Shown in pieces: positions 28,196 to 37,499 of a stretch of DNA of 64,000 bases. Within the stretch, counting starts at the first letter, position 1; each line of letters begins with the position of its first letter. The stretch is from Pseudactinotalea sp. HY158 (GTDB lineage Bacteria > Actinomycetota > Actinomycetes > Actinomycetales > Beutenbergiaceae). The notes beneath the pieces were generated by a model. It had not been told where the DNA came from. It saw only the letters and a list, made by a program, of their open reading frames with translations, and made no database searches. Location: NCBI RefSeq assembly GCF_009660225.1, contig NZ_CP045920.1, positions 434,001 through 498,000 of the forward strand, given 5' to 3'. Made by a program: the position numbers and the translations under genes.

Positions 28196-28249
28196 GTCGT
28201 GATGAGCCCCAATGAGCCCCGATGAGCCCGACGAAACCCCGATGACCTC
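28185..28249. repeat. Short imperfect repeats around the gene junction
   Basis: Imperfect copies of GATGAGCCCC (with one A/C or A/G change each) run from the end of the PH gene through the gap to the next ATG. Confidence 0.55.
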
Positions 28250-30115
28250 ATGAGCACCGATCCACCCCGGACCCGGCCCGGGCGCCTCGGGATCGGCGTC
28301 GTGGGCGCGGGCCGTGTCGGCGCCGTGCTCGCCAACGCCCTGCGGGCCTGCGGCCACGGCATCGTGGCGGTGAGCGGAGCCAGCCCCGACACGCTCGACC
28401 GGATCGACGCGCTCCTGCCGGGCGTGCCGGTCGAACCGGCCGACGTCGTGGTCGCGCGCAGCGAACTCGTGTTCCTCACCGTTCCGGACGACGACCTCGC
28501 CCCGCTCGTGCGGGGGTTGGCCGACCTCGGCCGGTTCCACGCCGGCCAGCTCGTGGTGCACTGCGCGGGCCGGTACGGCACCGAGGTGCTCGCACCCGCG
28601 CTCGCCGCCGGCGCGATCCCGCTGGCGATCCACCCGGCCATGACCTTCACCGGCACCTCCGTCGACCTCGCCCGGCTCGTCGGCACCCCGTTCGCGGTGA
28701 GCGCGCCCACCCCGGTGCTGCCCATCGCCCAGGCGCTCGTGGTCGAGCTCGGCGGTGAGCCGGTCGTGCTCGACGACGACGCCCGGGTGCTCTATCACGC
28801 CGCCCTGAGCCACGGCGCCAACCACCTCGTGACCCTCACGGGCCAGGCCGTCCGCACCCTCGCGGCCGCCGGCGTGGCGGACGGCGGCGCGTTGCTCACC
28901 CCGCTCATGACCGCCGCCCTCGACGGGGCGCTGCGCGGCGGTGACCAGGCGCTCACCGGTCCGGTCTCGAGGGGCGACGCCGGGACCGTCGCCGACCACC
29001 TCGACCGGCTGGCGCGGCTCACCGGGCCCGAGGTCGCCGACGTCCTGCCCAGCTACACCGCGCTCGCCCGCGCGACGACCACGCGGGCGCTGGCGACCGG
29101 TCGGATCGACGAGCGCCGGGCGGCGGCCCTGCTCGACGTGCTCACGCCCCCGGCCGGCGCGGACGGCGGCCCCGCGGCCGGCCCGGCGGCCGACCCCGCG
29201 CCCGCGGACACCCGGGTACGCGGGGCGATGCGCGTCGTCCACACGATCGACGACCTGCGCGCGGCGCTCCCGGAGGACGGGCGGCGACGCGCCGTGGTCA
29301 TGACGATGGGCGCCCTGCACGCCGGCCACCTGGAGCTCGTGCGGCGCGCCGGGGAACTGGCCGACGAGGTCGTGGTGACCATCTTCGTCAACCCGCTCCA
29401 ATTCGGCGCGGGCGAGGACCTGGAGACCTATCCGCGCACGTTCGATGCGGACCTCGCCGCGCTGACCGGGGCCGGCGGGGTCGACCTCGTGTTCGCGCCG
29501 AGCGTCGGCGAGATGTACCCCGGCGGGGAGCCGCGGGTACGCGTGAGCGCGGGGGAGGCGGGCCGGCGCTGGGAGGGGGCGGCCCGACCCGGGCACTTCG
29601 ACGGCATGCTCACCGTCGTGCACAAGCTGCTCTCGCTCACCCGGGCCGACCTGGCGCTGTTCGGGCAGAAGGACGCCCAGCAGCTCGCGCTCATCCGGGC
29701 CATGGTGGCCGATCTCGACCTGGACGTGGAGATCGTCGCCGTGCCGATCGTGCGCGAGGCCGACGGGCTCGCCCGCTCGAGCCGGAACACCCACCTCTCG
29801 GACGAGGAACGCCGGGCCGCCCTCGTGCTCTCCCGATCCGTGGCGGCGGCCGTCGCGGCGGCCGACGCCGGCGCCTCCTCGGAGGCGGTGCTCGCCGCCG
29901 CCGAGCAGGCGCTCGCGGCACGCTCGGCCCTCGTCGAGCCGGACTATCTCGCGCTCGTGGACCCGGACACGATGGAGCCCCTCCCGTCCGGCGCCTCGTC
30001 GGGGCACCCGGCGGGGTTGATTATCATTGCCGCGCGGGTCGGTGGGGTCAGGCTCATCGACAACGCGCTCATCGGCCGGGGCGAGGAGCCCCGGCAGGAA
30101 CAGGACCTCTCATGA
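28250..30115 (+). CDS. panC: Fused DUF2520 Rossmann protein / pantothenate synthetase
   Basis: A 621-residue fusion. Residues about 9-310 form a ketopantoate-reductase-like module: Rossmann [18 protein letters not shown], then [13 protein letters not shown], and the DUF2520 helical half. Residues 327-615 are PanC, which condenses pantoate and beta-alanine. [10 protein letters not shown] is its ATP-binding HIGH-type motif, with [37 protein letters not shown] and SSRNTHLS. In many actinobacteria the two are separate neighbouring genes (recalled). Here no stop separates them and the internal ATG at 29228 has no ribosome site, so a true fusion is most likely. It overlaps panD by 4 nt. Confidence 0.9.
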   Translation: MSTDPPRTRPGRLGIGVVGAGRVGAVLANALRACGHGIVAVSGASPDTLDRIDALLPGVPVEPADVVVARSELVFLTVPDDDLAPLVRGLADLGRFHAGQLVVHCAGRYGTEVLAPALAAGAIPLAIHPAMTFTGTSVDLARLVGTPFAVSAPTPVLPIAQALVVELGGEPVVLDDDARVLYHAALSHGANHLVTLTGQAVRTLAAAGVADGGALLTPLMTAALDGALRGGDQALTGPVSRGDAGTVADHLDRLARLTGPEVADVLPSYTALARATTTRALATGRIDERRAAALLDVLTPPAGADGGPAAGPAADPAPADTRVRGAMRVVHTIDDLRAALPEDGRRRAVVMTMGALHAGHLELVRRAGELADEVVVTIFVNPLQFGAGEDLETYPRTFDADLAALTGAGGVDLVFAPSVGEMYPGGEPRVRVSAGEAGRRWEGAARPGHFDGMLTVVHKLLSLTRADLALFGQKDAQQLALIRAMVADLDLDVEIVAVPIVREADGLARSSRNTHLSDEERRAALVLSRSVAAAVAAADAGASSEAVLAAAEQALAARSALVEPDYLALVDPDTMEPLPSGASSGHPAGLIIIAARVGGVRLIDNALIGRGEEPRQEQDLS

Positions 30116-30591
30116 CCTCGCTCATGCGCCCGATGATGGTCGGGAAGATTCATCGCGCCACCGTCACCCAGGCCGACCTGCACTACGTCGGCTCGGTCAC
30201 GATCGACGCCGAACTGCTCGAGGCCGCGGATCTGCCCGTCGGCCAGCAGGTCGACATCGTCGACGTGACCAACGGGTCCCGGCTCACCACCTACGTCATC
30301 GCCGGGGAACGGGGCAGCGGCCAGATCTGCATCAACGGCGCCGCCGCGCACCTCGTGCACCCGGGCGACGTGGTCATCATCATCGCCTACGGGATGATCG
30401 CCGATGCCGAGGCCCGCGACTACGAGCCGCACGTGGTGTTCGTGGACCGGGACAACCGGATCGTCGAGCGCTCGGACGACCCGAGCCGGGTGCCCGGCGG
30501 CTACGGGCTCGAGCGGAGCGGGTTGCCGATCGCCGAGGGCCGGGCCGCGGTCGCACGCGACCCGCGCCGGCGGCCGGATCCGATCGGCTAG
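30112..30591 (+). CDS. panD: Aspartate 1-decarboxylase precursor
   Basis: Pyruvoyl enzyme producing beta-alanine for the PanC reaction encoded just upstream. The product has 159 residues. The self-cleavage site Gly-Ser is in [14 protein letters not shown], giving the pyruvoyl group on Ser. [32 protein letters not shown] and a Tyr/Arg in the usual places follow. The C-terminus is about 25-30 residues longer than the classic enzyme and Arg/Pro-rich. ATGA overlap with panC indicates coupling, and its stop lies inside the next gene's promoter. Confidence 0.95.
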   Translation: MTSLMRPMMVGKIHRATVTQADLHYVGSVTIDAELLEAADLPVGQQVDIVDVTNGSRLTTYVIAGERGSGQICINGAAAHLVHPGDVVIIIAYGMIADAEARDYEPHVVFVDRDNRIVERSDDPSRVPGGYGLERSGLPIAEGRAAVARDPRRRPDPIG

Positions 30592-30592
30592 G

Positions 30593-30598
30593 TAGAAT
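30593..30598 (+). promoter_or_regulatory. Leaderless promoter -10 box (TAGAAT) of lysS
   Basis: A near-consensus TAGAAT ends 7 nt before the GTG of lysS, immediately after the panD stop. Confidence 0.65.
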
Positions 30599-30605
30599 CG
30601 ACACC

Positions 30606-32120
30606 GTGACTGCCTCGCCCTCCTCCCAGACCGCCTCGTCCGAGGCCTCCCTGCCCGAACAGCTCCAGGTGCGCCTCGAGAAGCGCCGGCGCATTCTCGA
30701 TGCGGGCGGTGAGGCATATCCGGTCGCCGTTCCGGTGACCACGACGATCGCGGCGGTACGCGAGGGATATGGTCACCTCGAGCCCGGTGAGGAGACGGCC
30801 GACGAGGTCGGCGTCGCGGGCCGGGTCGTCTTCGTGCGCAATACCGGGAAGCTGTGTTTCGCCACGCTTCAGGACGGTGCGGGCCAGCACCTGCAGGTCA
30901 TGCTCTCCCAGGCCGGGGTCGGCCCCGAGGCGCTCGCCTCCTTCAAGAGCGATATCGACCTGGGAGATCACCTCTTCGCCCACGGCCGGGTCATCTCCTC
31001 CCGCCGCGGCGAGCTGAGCGTATTCGCCGATCGGTGGCAGCTCGCGGCCAAGGCATTGCGCCCGCTGCCGACACTGCACAACGAATCCTCCGAGGAATCC
31101 AGGGTGCGACGCCGATACCTCGACCTCATCGTGCGCCCCGCCGCTCGGGATATGGTGCGTGTCCGCTCCGGCGTCATGCGATCGTTGCGGGCCAACTTCC
31201 ACGAGCGCGACTACCTCGAGATCGAAACGCCGATGTTGCAGACGCTGCACGGTGGGGCGGCGGCGCGTCCGTTCGAGACGCACATGAACGCCTATGACAT
31301 CGACCTGTATCTGCGGATCGCCCCGGAACTCTTCCTCAAACGGGCGGTCGTCGGCGGTGTCGAGCGCGTGTTCGAGATCAACCGCAACTTCCGCAATGAG
31401 GGCGCCGACTCCTCCCACTCGCCCGAATTCGCGATGCTCGAGGCGTACGAGGCCTACGGCGATTATCACACGATGGCCGATCTCACCCAGGATCTCGTGC
31501 AGCGGGCCGCCCGGGACCTGTTCGGCGGCACCACCGTCACGCTGGCCGACGGCTCCGCCTACGACCTCGGCGGGCAGTGGACACGACTGAGCCTGTACGA
31601 CTCGCTGTCGGAGGCCCTCGGCGAGACGATCACCCCGGGGACCGGCCTGCCGGAGCTGTTCGGGCACGCCGAGCGGCTCGGACTCGAGATCGACCACGAC
31701 ATCGCGATCCCGGGCAAGGTGGTGGAGGAGCTGTGGGAGCATCTCGTGGGCGACCACCTGCACGCGCCGACCTTCGTCATGGACTACCCCGAGGACACCT
31801 CTCCGCTCACCCGCGGTCACCGGAGCGAACCGGGCAAGGCGGAGAAATGGGATCTGTACGTGCGGGGCTTCGAACTCGCCACCGCCTATTCCGAACTCGT
31901 GGATCCGGTGATCCAGCGAGAGCGGCTGCAGGCCCAGGCGCGCCTGGGATCGCGCGGCGATGTCGAGGCGATGAACGTCGATGAGGACTTCCTCGAAGCA
32001 ATGGAACACGGGATGCCCCCGTCGGGCGGTATGGGCATGGGGATCGACCGGCTCCTCATGGCTCTCACCGGCCTCGGCATCCGCGAAACGATCACCTTCC
32101 CCCTCGTGAAACCGCGGTAG
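30606..32120 (+). CDS. lysS: Lysyl-tRNA synthetase, class II
   Basis: Charges tRNA-Lys. The 504 residues hold an N-terminal OB-fold anticodon-binding domain ([19 protein letters not shown]) and a class-II catalytic core. Motif 1 lies around [17 protein letters not shown]. Motif 2 is [26 protein letters not shown]. Motif 3 is [15 protein letters not shown], and the frame ends in FPLVKPR. There is no LysX-type membrane extension. The GTG at 30606 follows a TAGAAT box at leaderless distance. A longer in-frame extension would overlap panD and lacks similarity. Confidence 0.96.
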   Translation: MTASPSSQTASSEASLPEQLQVRLEKRRRILDAGGEAYPVAVPVTTTIAAVREGYGHLEPGEETADEVGVAGRVVFVRNTGKLCFATLQDGAGQHLQVMLSQAGVGPEALASFKSDIDLGDHLFAHGRVISSRRGELSVFADRWQLAAKALRPLPTLHNESSEESRVRRRYLDLIVRPAARDMVRVRSGVMRSLRANFHERDYLEIETPMLQTLHGGAAARPFETHMNAYDIDLYLRIAPELFLKRAVVGGVERVFEINRNFRNEGADSSHSPEFAMLEAYEAYGDYHTMADLTQDLVQRAARDLFGGTTVTLADGSAYDLGGQWTRLSLYDSLSEALGETITPGTGLPELFGHAERLGLEIDHDIAIPGKVVEELWEHLVGDHLHAPTFVMDYPEDTSPLTRGHRSEPGKAEKWDLYVRGFELATAYSELVDPVIQRERLQAQARLGSRGDVEAMNVDEDFLEAMEHGMPPSGGMGMGIDRLLMALTGLGIRETITFPLVKPR

Positions 32121-32122
32121 TC

Positions 32123-32305
32123 ATGGATATCGTCATCGCCCTTGCGCCACCCATCGGGGTCGGCCTGCTGTTCTATCTGCTCATGCGCATCTTCCTCACG
32201 GCCGATCGCCGTGAACGTGCCGCGCAGGCGAAGATCGACGCCGAGGTGGAACGGCGTATCAATGCGAATCCGCCGGCCACGCCCCCGCCGGGCCGACCCG
32301 AGTAG
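32123..32305 (+). CDS. Small single-helix membrane protein
   Basis: A 60-residue product with a helix at about 5-24 (IALAPPIGVGLLFYLLMRIF), a charged segment (TADRRERAAQAKIDAEVERR) and a Pro-rich end (ATPPPGRPE). It begins 2 nt after the lysS stop, and small membrane proteins often follow lysS in actinobacteria (recalled). No family recognised. Its existence is supported by tight coupling and sensible composition only. Confidence 0.6.
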   Translation: MDIVIALAPPIGVGLLFYLLMRIFLTADRRERAAQAKIDAEVERRINANPPATPPPGRPE

Positions 32306-32327
32306 CACGACGCGAGCGGTATCAATG

Positions 32328-32349
32328 ACGGCGGGCGGGCCGCCGCCGT
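32328..32349 (+). terminator. Possible terminator after lysS and the small gene
   Basis: ACGGCGG pairs with CCGCCGT across an 8-nt GC loop. There is no T-run. Confidence 0.35.
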
Positions 32350-32493
32350 GATGCCGGCCGGTTCGCGCAGCGTGGACATGGGGAGAAGTACCCATACAAG
32401 CGATCCGGGTGTGGTGTGGCATGTTAAGGATAAGTTTGGCAGAATGGCATTTGCCAGAGAAGTGCCGTGTGCCTAACGAAAGCGAGTATCACC

Positions 32494-32826
32494 ATGGCCC
32501 AGAAGGTACGTGTTTACCTCATCGACGACATTGACGGCTCCGATGCCTCCGAGACGGTCTCGTTCTCGGTCGACGGCGTGTCGTACGAAATCGACGTGAA
32601 CGACAAGCACGCGCAGGAACTGCGCAACTCGTTCAGCACGTGGGTCAGCCACGCGCGTCGGGCCACCGGCGGTGCTCGTCGTGGCGGCCGCCGTGCGGCC
32701 GCTCCGCGTTCCGCCTCGGACGCCGCGGCGGTCCGTGCCTGGGCGCGCGAGAACGGCTACGAGGTGAGCGACCGCGGCCGCGTGTCGGCCGAGATTCGCG
32801 AGGCCTACGAACAGCGCAACCGCTGA
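32494..32826 (+). CDS. lsr2: Lsr2 nucleoid-associated protein
   Basis: Actinobacterial H-NS-like protein that bridges AT-rich DNA and silences foreign genes. The 110 residues contain the N-terminal dimerisation strands MAQKVRVYLIDDIDGSDA and SFSVDGVSYEIDVN. A helix (HAQELRNSFSTWVSHARRA) and a basic linker follow, then the C-terminal DNA-binding domain with WARENGYEVSDRGRVSAEIREAYEQ. That domain contains the RGR AT-hook-like core that inserts into the minor groove. The ATG at 32494 gives the canonical N-terminus. The 188-nt upstream gap is AT-richer than its surroundings near 32390-32460 and contains TGGCA/TGCCA arms. Confidence 0.95.
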   Translation: MAQKVRVYLIDDIDGSDASETVSFSVDGVSYEIDVNDKHAQELRNSFSTWVSHARRATGGARRGGRRAAAPRSASDAAAVRAWARENGYEVSDRGRVSAEIREAYEQRNR

Positions 32827-32854
32827 CGAGGTCGAATCGGGTCGCCACGAGCCG

Positions 32855-33799
32855 ATGACTGATACGTCGCTGCTGATCGGGACCGGGGAATGGCAGGTCT
32901 ACCGCCTCGGTGATCCGGCACGCACCGAGCTGACCTGGCCGAGGCCCACCTTCCTGCTCATCCACCGCGGGCACCACTACGCCGTGAGTGAGATCGCCGC
33001 AGGCGAGGTGGTTCGCTTCGGGATTCCAGGGGAGCCGGTCTCGATCGGCAGCGGGGGCGCCTCACCGTGCCACCTGAGTGGACACCCGGGCGGGTGGATC
33101 TACGCGAGCAACTACGGCAACGGCACCGTGCGGGCCATCGAGGTGACCGACACCGGCGACTTCACCGGTGCGATCGTGGATCTACCCCACGACGGAACCG
33201 GTCCCGTGACCGACCGGCAGGAGTGCTCGCACGCGCACTTCAGCATGGTCGTGGGCGACCATCTCGTCGTCGCCGATCTCGGCACCGACGAACTGCGGGC
33301 CTATCCGCTGGCCGCGGGCAGGCCCGACGACGATCCCGTCCTCACCCGGCTGCCCCCGGGGACGGGCCCGCGCCACCTCGCCCGCGTGGGCGGGGATCTC
33401 GTCGTCACCGGCGAGCTGAGCGGGGAGATCCTGGCGCTGCAGTGGGACGTCGACGCCGGCCGCGGGCAGGTCCGCGCCCGGGGACCGGTCGCCGCGGCCC
33501 GGGGGGCTCACTACGCGGCTCACGTCGAGGCCGTCGGGGACCGGCTCGTCGTCGGGGTGCGCGGCTCGAACACCCTCTCGGTCCTGGCCGCGGACGACCT
33601 GCGGCTGCTGCAGGAGGTTCCCACCGTCGCCTGGCCCCGCCACCACGCCGTGGTCGGGGACCACCTCGTGGTCGCCGGCGAACGCGCGGACGCCGTGGCC
33701 TGGCACCCGCTCATCCGAGCCCGCGAGGGGCTCGAGCTGGGGCCCGTCGAGCGGACCGTGAAGATCGCCTCGCCGATGTGCGTGCTCGCAGAGGGCTGA
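32855..33799 (+). CDS. Lactonase-like beta-propeller protein
   Basis: A 314-residue soluble protein of the 6-phosphogluconolactonase / cytochrome-cd1-like propeller family (YbhE type). Typical repeats and marks are ASNYGNGTVRAIEV, the ECSHAHF segment near residue 125, VADLGTDELRAY and GTGPRHLARV. A real lactonase role (pentose-phosphate pathway) is possible, but many family members act on other lactones or have no known substrate. It starts 28 nt after lsr2 with no strong ribosome site. Confidence 0.8.
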   Translation: MTDTSLLIGTGEWQVYRLGDPARTELTWPRPTFLLIHRGHHYAVSEIAAGEVVRFGIPGEPVSIGSGGASPCHLSGHPGGWIYASNYGNGTVRAIEVTDTGDFTGAIVDLPHDGTGPVTDRQECSHAHFSMVVGDHLVVADLGTDELRAYPLAAGRPDDDPVLTRLPPGTGPRHLARVGGDLVVTGELSGEILALQWDVDAGRGQVRARGPVAAARGAHYAAHVEAVGDRLVVGVRGSNTLSVLAADDLRLLQEVPTVAWPRHHAVVGDHLVVAGERADAVAWHPLIRAREGLELGPVERTVKIASPMCVLAEG

Positions 33800-33887
33800 G
33801 CGATCCCGCCCGGAGGTCGCACCGCCGCACCGTTCCGATCCGTGACCGGCTCCGAACCCGGTGGCGCCCGTGGTGCACACTAGGGGC

Positions 33888-34625
33888 ATGACCTACACGC
33901 TCGTACTGCTTCGCCACGGCGAAAGCGAATGGAATGCCAAGAACCTCTTCACCGGTTGGGTCGACGTGCCGCTCTCGGAGAAGGGTCGCGCGGAGGCCGC
34001 ACGTGGGGGCGAGCTGCTCACGGAGGCCGGCCTCACCCCGGACGTCCTGCACACCTCCCTGCTGCGGCGCGCGATCACCACGGCGAACCTCGCGCTCGAC
34101 GCCGCCGACCGGCACTGGATCCCGGTCAAGCGCAGCTGGCGCTTGAACGAACGCCACTACGGCGCCCTCCAGGGCAAGGACAAGAAGCAGGTCCGCGACG
34201 AGTTCGGCGACGACCAGTTCATGACCTGGCGCCGCTCGTACGACGTGCCGCCGCCGGCGATCGAGGCGGGCACGGATTTCTCCCAGGACTCCGACCCCCG
34301 TTACGCCGGTGAGCCGATCCCCGCCACCGAGTGCCTCAAGGACGTGCTCGAGCGGGCCCTGCCCTACTGGGAGGGCGAGGTGGTGCCCGATCTGAAGTCC
34401 GGGAAGACCGTGCTCGTGGCCGCCCACGGCAACTCGCTGCGCGCGATCATCAAGCACCTCGACGGGATCGACGACGCGACCATCGCCGGTCTCAACGTCC
34501 CCACCGGGATCCCGCTCGTCTACGAGCTCGACGAGCAGCTTCAGCCCGTGATCCCCGGCGGGACCTACCTCGACCCGGAGGCCGCCAAGGACGCCATCGC
34601 CGCCGTGGCCAACCAGGGCAAGTAG
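33888..34625 (+). CDS. gpmA: 2,3-bisphosphoglycerate-dependent phosphoglycerate mutase
   Basis: Interconverts 3- and 2-phosphoglycerate in glycolysis. It has 245 residues, with the phospho-histidine motif LRHGESEWN near 8-16, then [26 protein letters not shown] and the second catalytic histidine in [16 protein letters not shown]. The start is the ATG at 33888; a CACACT box 6 nt upstream is a possible leaderless -10. A strong hairpin follows the gene. Confidence 0.96.
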   Translation: MTYTLVLLRHGESEWNAKNLFTGWVDVPLSEKGRAEAARGGELLTEAGLTPDVLHTSLLRRAITTANLALDAADRHWIPVKRSWRLNERHYGALQGKDKKQVRDEFGDDQFMTWRRSYDVPPPAIEAGTDFSQDSDPRYAGEPIPATECLKDVLERALPYWEGEVVPDLKSGKTVLVAAHGNSLRAIIKHLDGIDDATIAGLNVPTGIPLVYELDEQLQPVIPGGTYLDPEAAKDAIAAVANQGK

Positions 34626-34660
34626 CCACCCTCCCCGGACGCCCACGGGCGCCCGGACGC

Positions 34661-34694
34661 GAACGGGGCCCCGCCGATCGGCGGGGCCCCGTTC
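34661..34694. terminator. Hairpin terminator between gpmA and phoU
   Basis: A perfect 15-bp stem, GAACGGGGCCCCGCC pairing with its complement around GATC, lies between convergent gpmA and phoU and can act in both directions. Confidence 0.85.
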
Positions 34695-34708
34695 TCATTC
34701 CTCGGGCG

Positions 34709-35365
34709 TCAGTCGTCGACGCCGGAGTTGAAGTCGCCGGTCACGAGGTACTGGATCCGTCGGGCGACGTTGACCGCGTGGTCGCCGAACCGCTCGTAGA
34801 AGCGGGCGGTGAGGGTCACGTCGACGGTCTCTGCGGTGGTCCCCGGCCAGTTCTGCGCGAGGGTCAGGCGGAACGTGTCGAGGTGCAGCTGGTCGAGCAC
34901 GTCGTCGTCGCGCTCCACGCGCAGCGCGAGCGAGAGGTCGTGGGACTCGAGCAGCTCGACCACGTCGCCCGCGACCCGCTTCGCGGCCTCGCCGAGGCGG
35001 TGGAAGACCGGGACGGCGGTCTCGGGGATCGCGACGTTCGGGTAGCGCAGCCGCGCGACCTGGGCCACGTGCCGCGCCAGGTCGCCCATCCGCTCGATCG
35101 AGGAGCTCATCCGCAGCGCGGACACGACCAGGCGCAGGTCCGAGGCCACGGGCTGCTGCCGGGCGAGCAGCATGACGCAGCGCTCGTCCAGCTCCCGCTC
35201 CAGTTCGTCCACCGCCGCGTCGGCGTCGATCACCCGTTCGGCCAGCTCCAGGTCCCCCTCGAGCAGCGCTGTCGTCGCGTCGGTGATGGCCGTGGCCACC
35301 TGACGGCTCATCGAGACCAGGTCGTCGCCGACCTGGCTCAGTTCCTGGGTGAAGATCGCGCGCAC
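34709..35365 (-). CDS. phoU: Phosphate-signalling regulator PhoU
   Basis: A 218-residue all-helical protein that dampens the phosphate two-component system when phosphate is plentiful. Two PhoU helical repeats carry the family's metal-binding motifs: LRMSSSIERMGDLARHVAQV in the first and TARFYERFGDHAVNVARRI in the second. The GTG at 35365 gives MRAIFTQELSQ, the normal N-terminus. Divergently placed to senX3-regX3, the system it is expected to control, across a 205-nt gap filled with 11-bp repeats. Confidence 0.94.
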   Translation of the reverse strand: MRAIFTQELSQVGDDLVSMSRQVATAITDATTALLEGDLELAERVIDADAAVDELERELDERCVMLLARQQPVASDLRLVVSALRMSSSIERMGDLARHVAQVARLRYPNVAIPETAVPVFHRLGEAAKRVAGDVVELLESHDLSLALRVERDDDVLDQLHLDTFRLTLAQNWPGTTAETVDVTLTARFYERFGDHAVNVARRIQYLVTGDFNSGVDD

Positions 35366-35437
35366 TGCTCGCCTCGCATTCCTGGGGGGCCCGGCCCGAG
35401 CCGGAGCACTGGTGAGCCCCCATGATCCCATCCGGCC

Positions 35438-35514
35438 GTGAACCGGCAATGAATCGACCGTGAACCGTCGATGAGCCCGGGATGAACACGGCGCGCCGGG
35501 AACGTGAACACTGG
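35438..35514. promoter_or_regulatory. PHO-box-like array of 11-bp direct repeats
   Basis: Seven consecutive 11-bp units begin at 35438, 35449, 35460, 35471, 35482, 35493 and 35504. Units 1, 3 and 7 start GTGAAC; units 2, 4 and 5 start ATGAAT, ATGAGC and ATGAAC; only unit 6 departs. Read on the minus strand these are GTTCAC repeats, the known form of actinobacterial PHO boxes bound by PhoP/RegX3-type regulators. The position between phoU and senX3 fits autoregulation. Confidence 0.75.
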
Positions 35515-35557
35515 GCGACCGGGGACCGGGGAGGCGCCGGAACCGCCCCGCGGGCTC

Positions 35558-35563
35558 TACTGT
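35558..35563 (+). promoter_or_regulatory. Probable -10 box (TACTGT) of a leaderless senX3 promoter
   Basis: The box ends 7 nt before the GTG at 35571 and lies just downstream of the 11-bp repeat array. Confidence 0.5.
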
Positions 35564-35570
35564 GGCAGCT

Positions 35571-36740
35571 GTGGAAGAACTGGAGCTCATCGGGGTGGCG
35601 TTGCTCGCACTCTTCGTGGGTGTCGTGGGCACGCTCGCCTTTCAGTGGAGCGACCGCTCCCTGCACGGACCCGCGCTCGGGGGCACCGGTTCCGAGGACG
35701 ACGTCGCGGCCGTGCTCGCCGCCCAGCCCGCGACCTCGGTGCTGCTCGACGCGGACAGCCGAGTCCTGCGTGCGAGTCCCGACGCGTACCCACTCGGACT
35801 CGTGCGCGGAGACCGCCTGAGCCCGGTGGCGCTCGAGCTCATCGAACGGGCGCGCGGCGACGGCGGCACGGTCGCCACCGAGATCGCCCTCGCCCGCGCC
35901 CAGGGCCCCGAGCTCGTCTTCGACGCGCGGGCGACCCCGCTCTCGCGCTCCCGGGTCCTCCTGCTCGCCCAGGACCGGACCGCGGCGAAGCGCCTCGAGG
36001 AGGTCCGCCGCGACTTCGTGGCCAACGTCTCGCACGAGCTCAAGACCCCGGTGGGGGCGTTGTCGCTGCTGGCCGAGACCGTGCACGACGCGGCCGGGGA
36101 CCCGGAGGCGGTTCGCCGCTTCACCGCCCGGATGACGATCGAGGCGCGCCGACTGGCCGATCTCGTGCAGGAGATCATCGTGCTCTCGCGGGTGCAGGCG
36201 CCCGACGTCTCGTTGGCGGTCGAGGACGTGGAGCTCGACCAGGTGATCGCCGAGGCGGTCGATCGCGTGGCCGTCGACGCCCGCGAGCAGGGCACCGAGA
36301 TCACGATCGGCGGGGTGTCGGGGCTGCACGTGCGCGGCGACCGCAGCCTCCTGACCATGGCGGTGCGCAACCTGCTCGACAACGCCCTGCGCTACTCGCC
36401 GCCCGCGGCCCCGATCAGCGTCGTGACCAAGGCGGCGCACGGCTCACGCGCCACCGGCGGAAACCCGGTGGGAACGGTGAGCATCGCCGTCATCGATCAG
36501 GGGGCGGGAATCCACTCCGCGGACGTGGCCCGGATCTTCGAGCGGTTCTTCCGCGGCGACCCCGCGCGCAGCCGCGACACCGGCGGCACCGGCCTCGGCC
36601 TGAGCATCGTCAAGCACGTGGCCGCGAACCACGGCGGCGACGTGCGGGTCTGGTCCAAGGTCGGTCGCGGCTCCACCTTCACCCTGCGTCTGCCCGAGTC
36701 CGCGGTGGACCCGGCGCCGAATACCCGAGGAGAACGATGA
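35571..36740 (+). CDS. senX3: Phosphate-sensing histidine kinase SenX3
   Basis: Membrane kinase that phosphorylates RegX3 under phosphate limitation. About 389 residues: one N-terminal membrane helix (LIGVALLALFVGVVGTLAF), a PAS-like region (about 40-130), and a dimerisation helix with the phospho-His in FVANVSHELKTPVGALS. The ATPase domain follows, with NLLDNALRYSP (N box), IDQGAGI (G1), FERFFRGDPARSRDTGGTGLGLSI (F and G2). The GTG at 35571 fits a leaderless start; GTG at 35562 would add three residues. Stop overlaps regX3 (ATGA). Confidence 0.93.
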   Translation: MEELELIGVALLALFVGVVGTLAFQWSDRSLHGPALGGTGSEDDVAAVLAAQPATSVLLDADSRVLRASPDAYPLGLVRGDRLSPVALELIERARGDGGTVATEIALARAQGPELVFDARATPLSRSRVLLLAQDRTAAKRLEEVRRDFVANVSHELKTPVGALSLLAETVHDAAGDPEAVRRFTARMTIEARRLADLVQEIIVLSRVQAPDVSLAVEDVELDQVIAEAVDRVAVDAREQGTEITIGGVSGLHVRGDRSLLTMAVRNLLDNALRYSPPAAPISVVTKAAHGSRATGGNPVGTVSIAVIDQGAGIHSADVARIFERFFRGDPARSRDTGGTGLGLSIVKHVAANHGGDVRVWSKVGRGSTFTLRLPESAVDPAPNTRGER

Positions 36741-37447
36741 CCCGGATCCTGCTGGTGGAGGACGAGGCCTCCTACCGCGACCCGCTCGCCTATCAGCTCG
36801 GGCGCGAGGGCTACGAGGTCGTGGCGGTCGCCGACGGCCCGCAGGCGCTCGAGGCCTTCGACGCCGACGTCGGCCTCGTGCTCCTCGACCTCATGCTGCC
36901 CGGACTCTCGGGGATCGAGGTGTGCCGGGAACTGCGCGCCCGCTCGACCGTGCCGATCATCATGCTCACGGCCAAGGACGAGGAGATCGACAAGGTGGTC
37001 GGGCTCGAGCTCGGCGCCGACGACTACGTGACCAAGCCCTACTCCTTCAGGGAGTTGCTCGCCCGCATCCGGGCGCTGCTGCGGCGACAGGGGGAGGCGG
37101 GCGAGCGCTCCCAGCCGGCGGGCGAGGAGCCCGAGGACGGCGTGCTCGTCGCCGGCCGGATCTCGATGGACACCGACGCGCACCTGGTCGCCGTCGACGG
37201 GCAGGGCGTGAGCATGCCGCTGCGCGAGTTCGAGCTGCTCGAGCTGCTGCTGCGCAATCCCGACCGGGTGCTCACGCGCGGTCAGCTCATCGACCGGGTC
37301 TGGGGCTCGGACTACGTCGGCGACACGAAGACCCTCGACGTCCACGTCAAGCGGTTGCGGGCCAAGGTCGAACTCGACCCGAAGCAGCCCCGCGCGCTCG
37401 TGACCGTACGCGGCGTCGGCTACAAGCTGCGCAGCTCGCTCGACTAG
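36737..37447 (+). CDS. regX3: Response regulator RegX3 (OmpR family)
   Basis: A 236-residue transcription factor partnered with SenX3. The receiver domain has acidic residues in LLVEDEASYRD, the phospho-acceptor Asp in LVLLDLMLPGLSG, the switch Thr in MLTAKDEE and Lys in YVTKPYS. A winged-helix DNA-binding domain follows, with LREFELLELLLRNPDRVLTRGQL, TLDVHVKRLRAKVE and VRGVGYKL. Expected to bind the 11-bp repeats upstream of its own operon and other phosphate genes. Confidence 0.95.
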   Translation: MTRILLVEDEASYRDPLAYQLGREGYEVVAVADGPQALEAFDADVGLVLLDLMLPGLSGIEVCRELRARSTVPIIMLTAKDEEIDKVVGLELGADDYVTKPYSFRELLARIRALLRRQGEAGERSQPAGEEPEDGVLVAGRISMDTDAHLVAVDGQGVSMPLREFELLELLLRNPDRVLTRGQLIDRVWGSDYVGDTKTLDVHVKRLRAKVELDPKQPRALVTVRGVGYKLRSSLD

Positions 37448-37499
37448 GCCCGTCGAGGCAGTCGGGGCCGGCTACCCCGGCTGGGGCGGGCGAGACCGA

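Noticed and set aside
32437-32457. Inverted repeat TGGCA/TGCCA in front of lsr2 as a strong operator
   Set aside because: The arms are only 5 bp with an asymmetric spacer, which is not distinguishable from chance.
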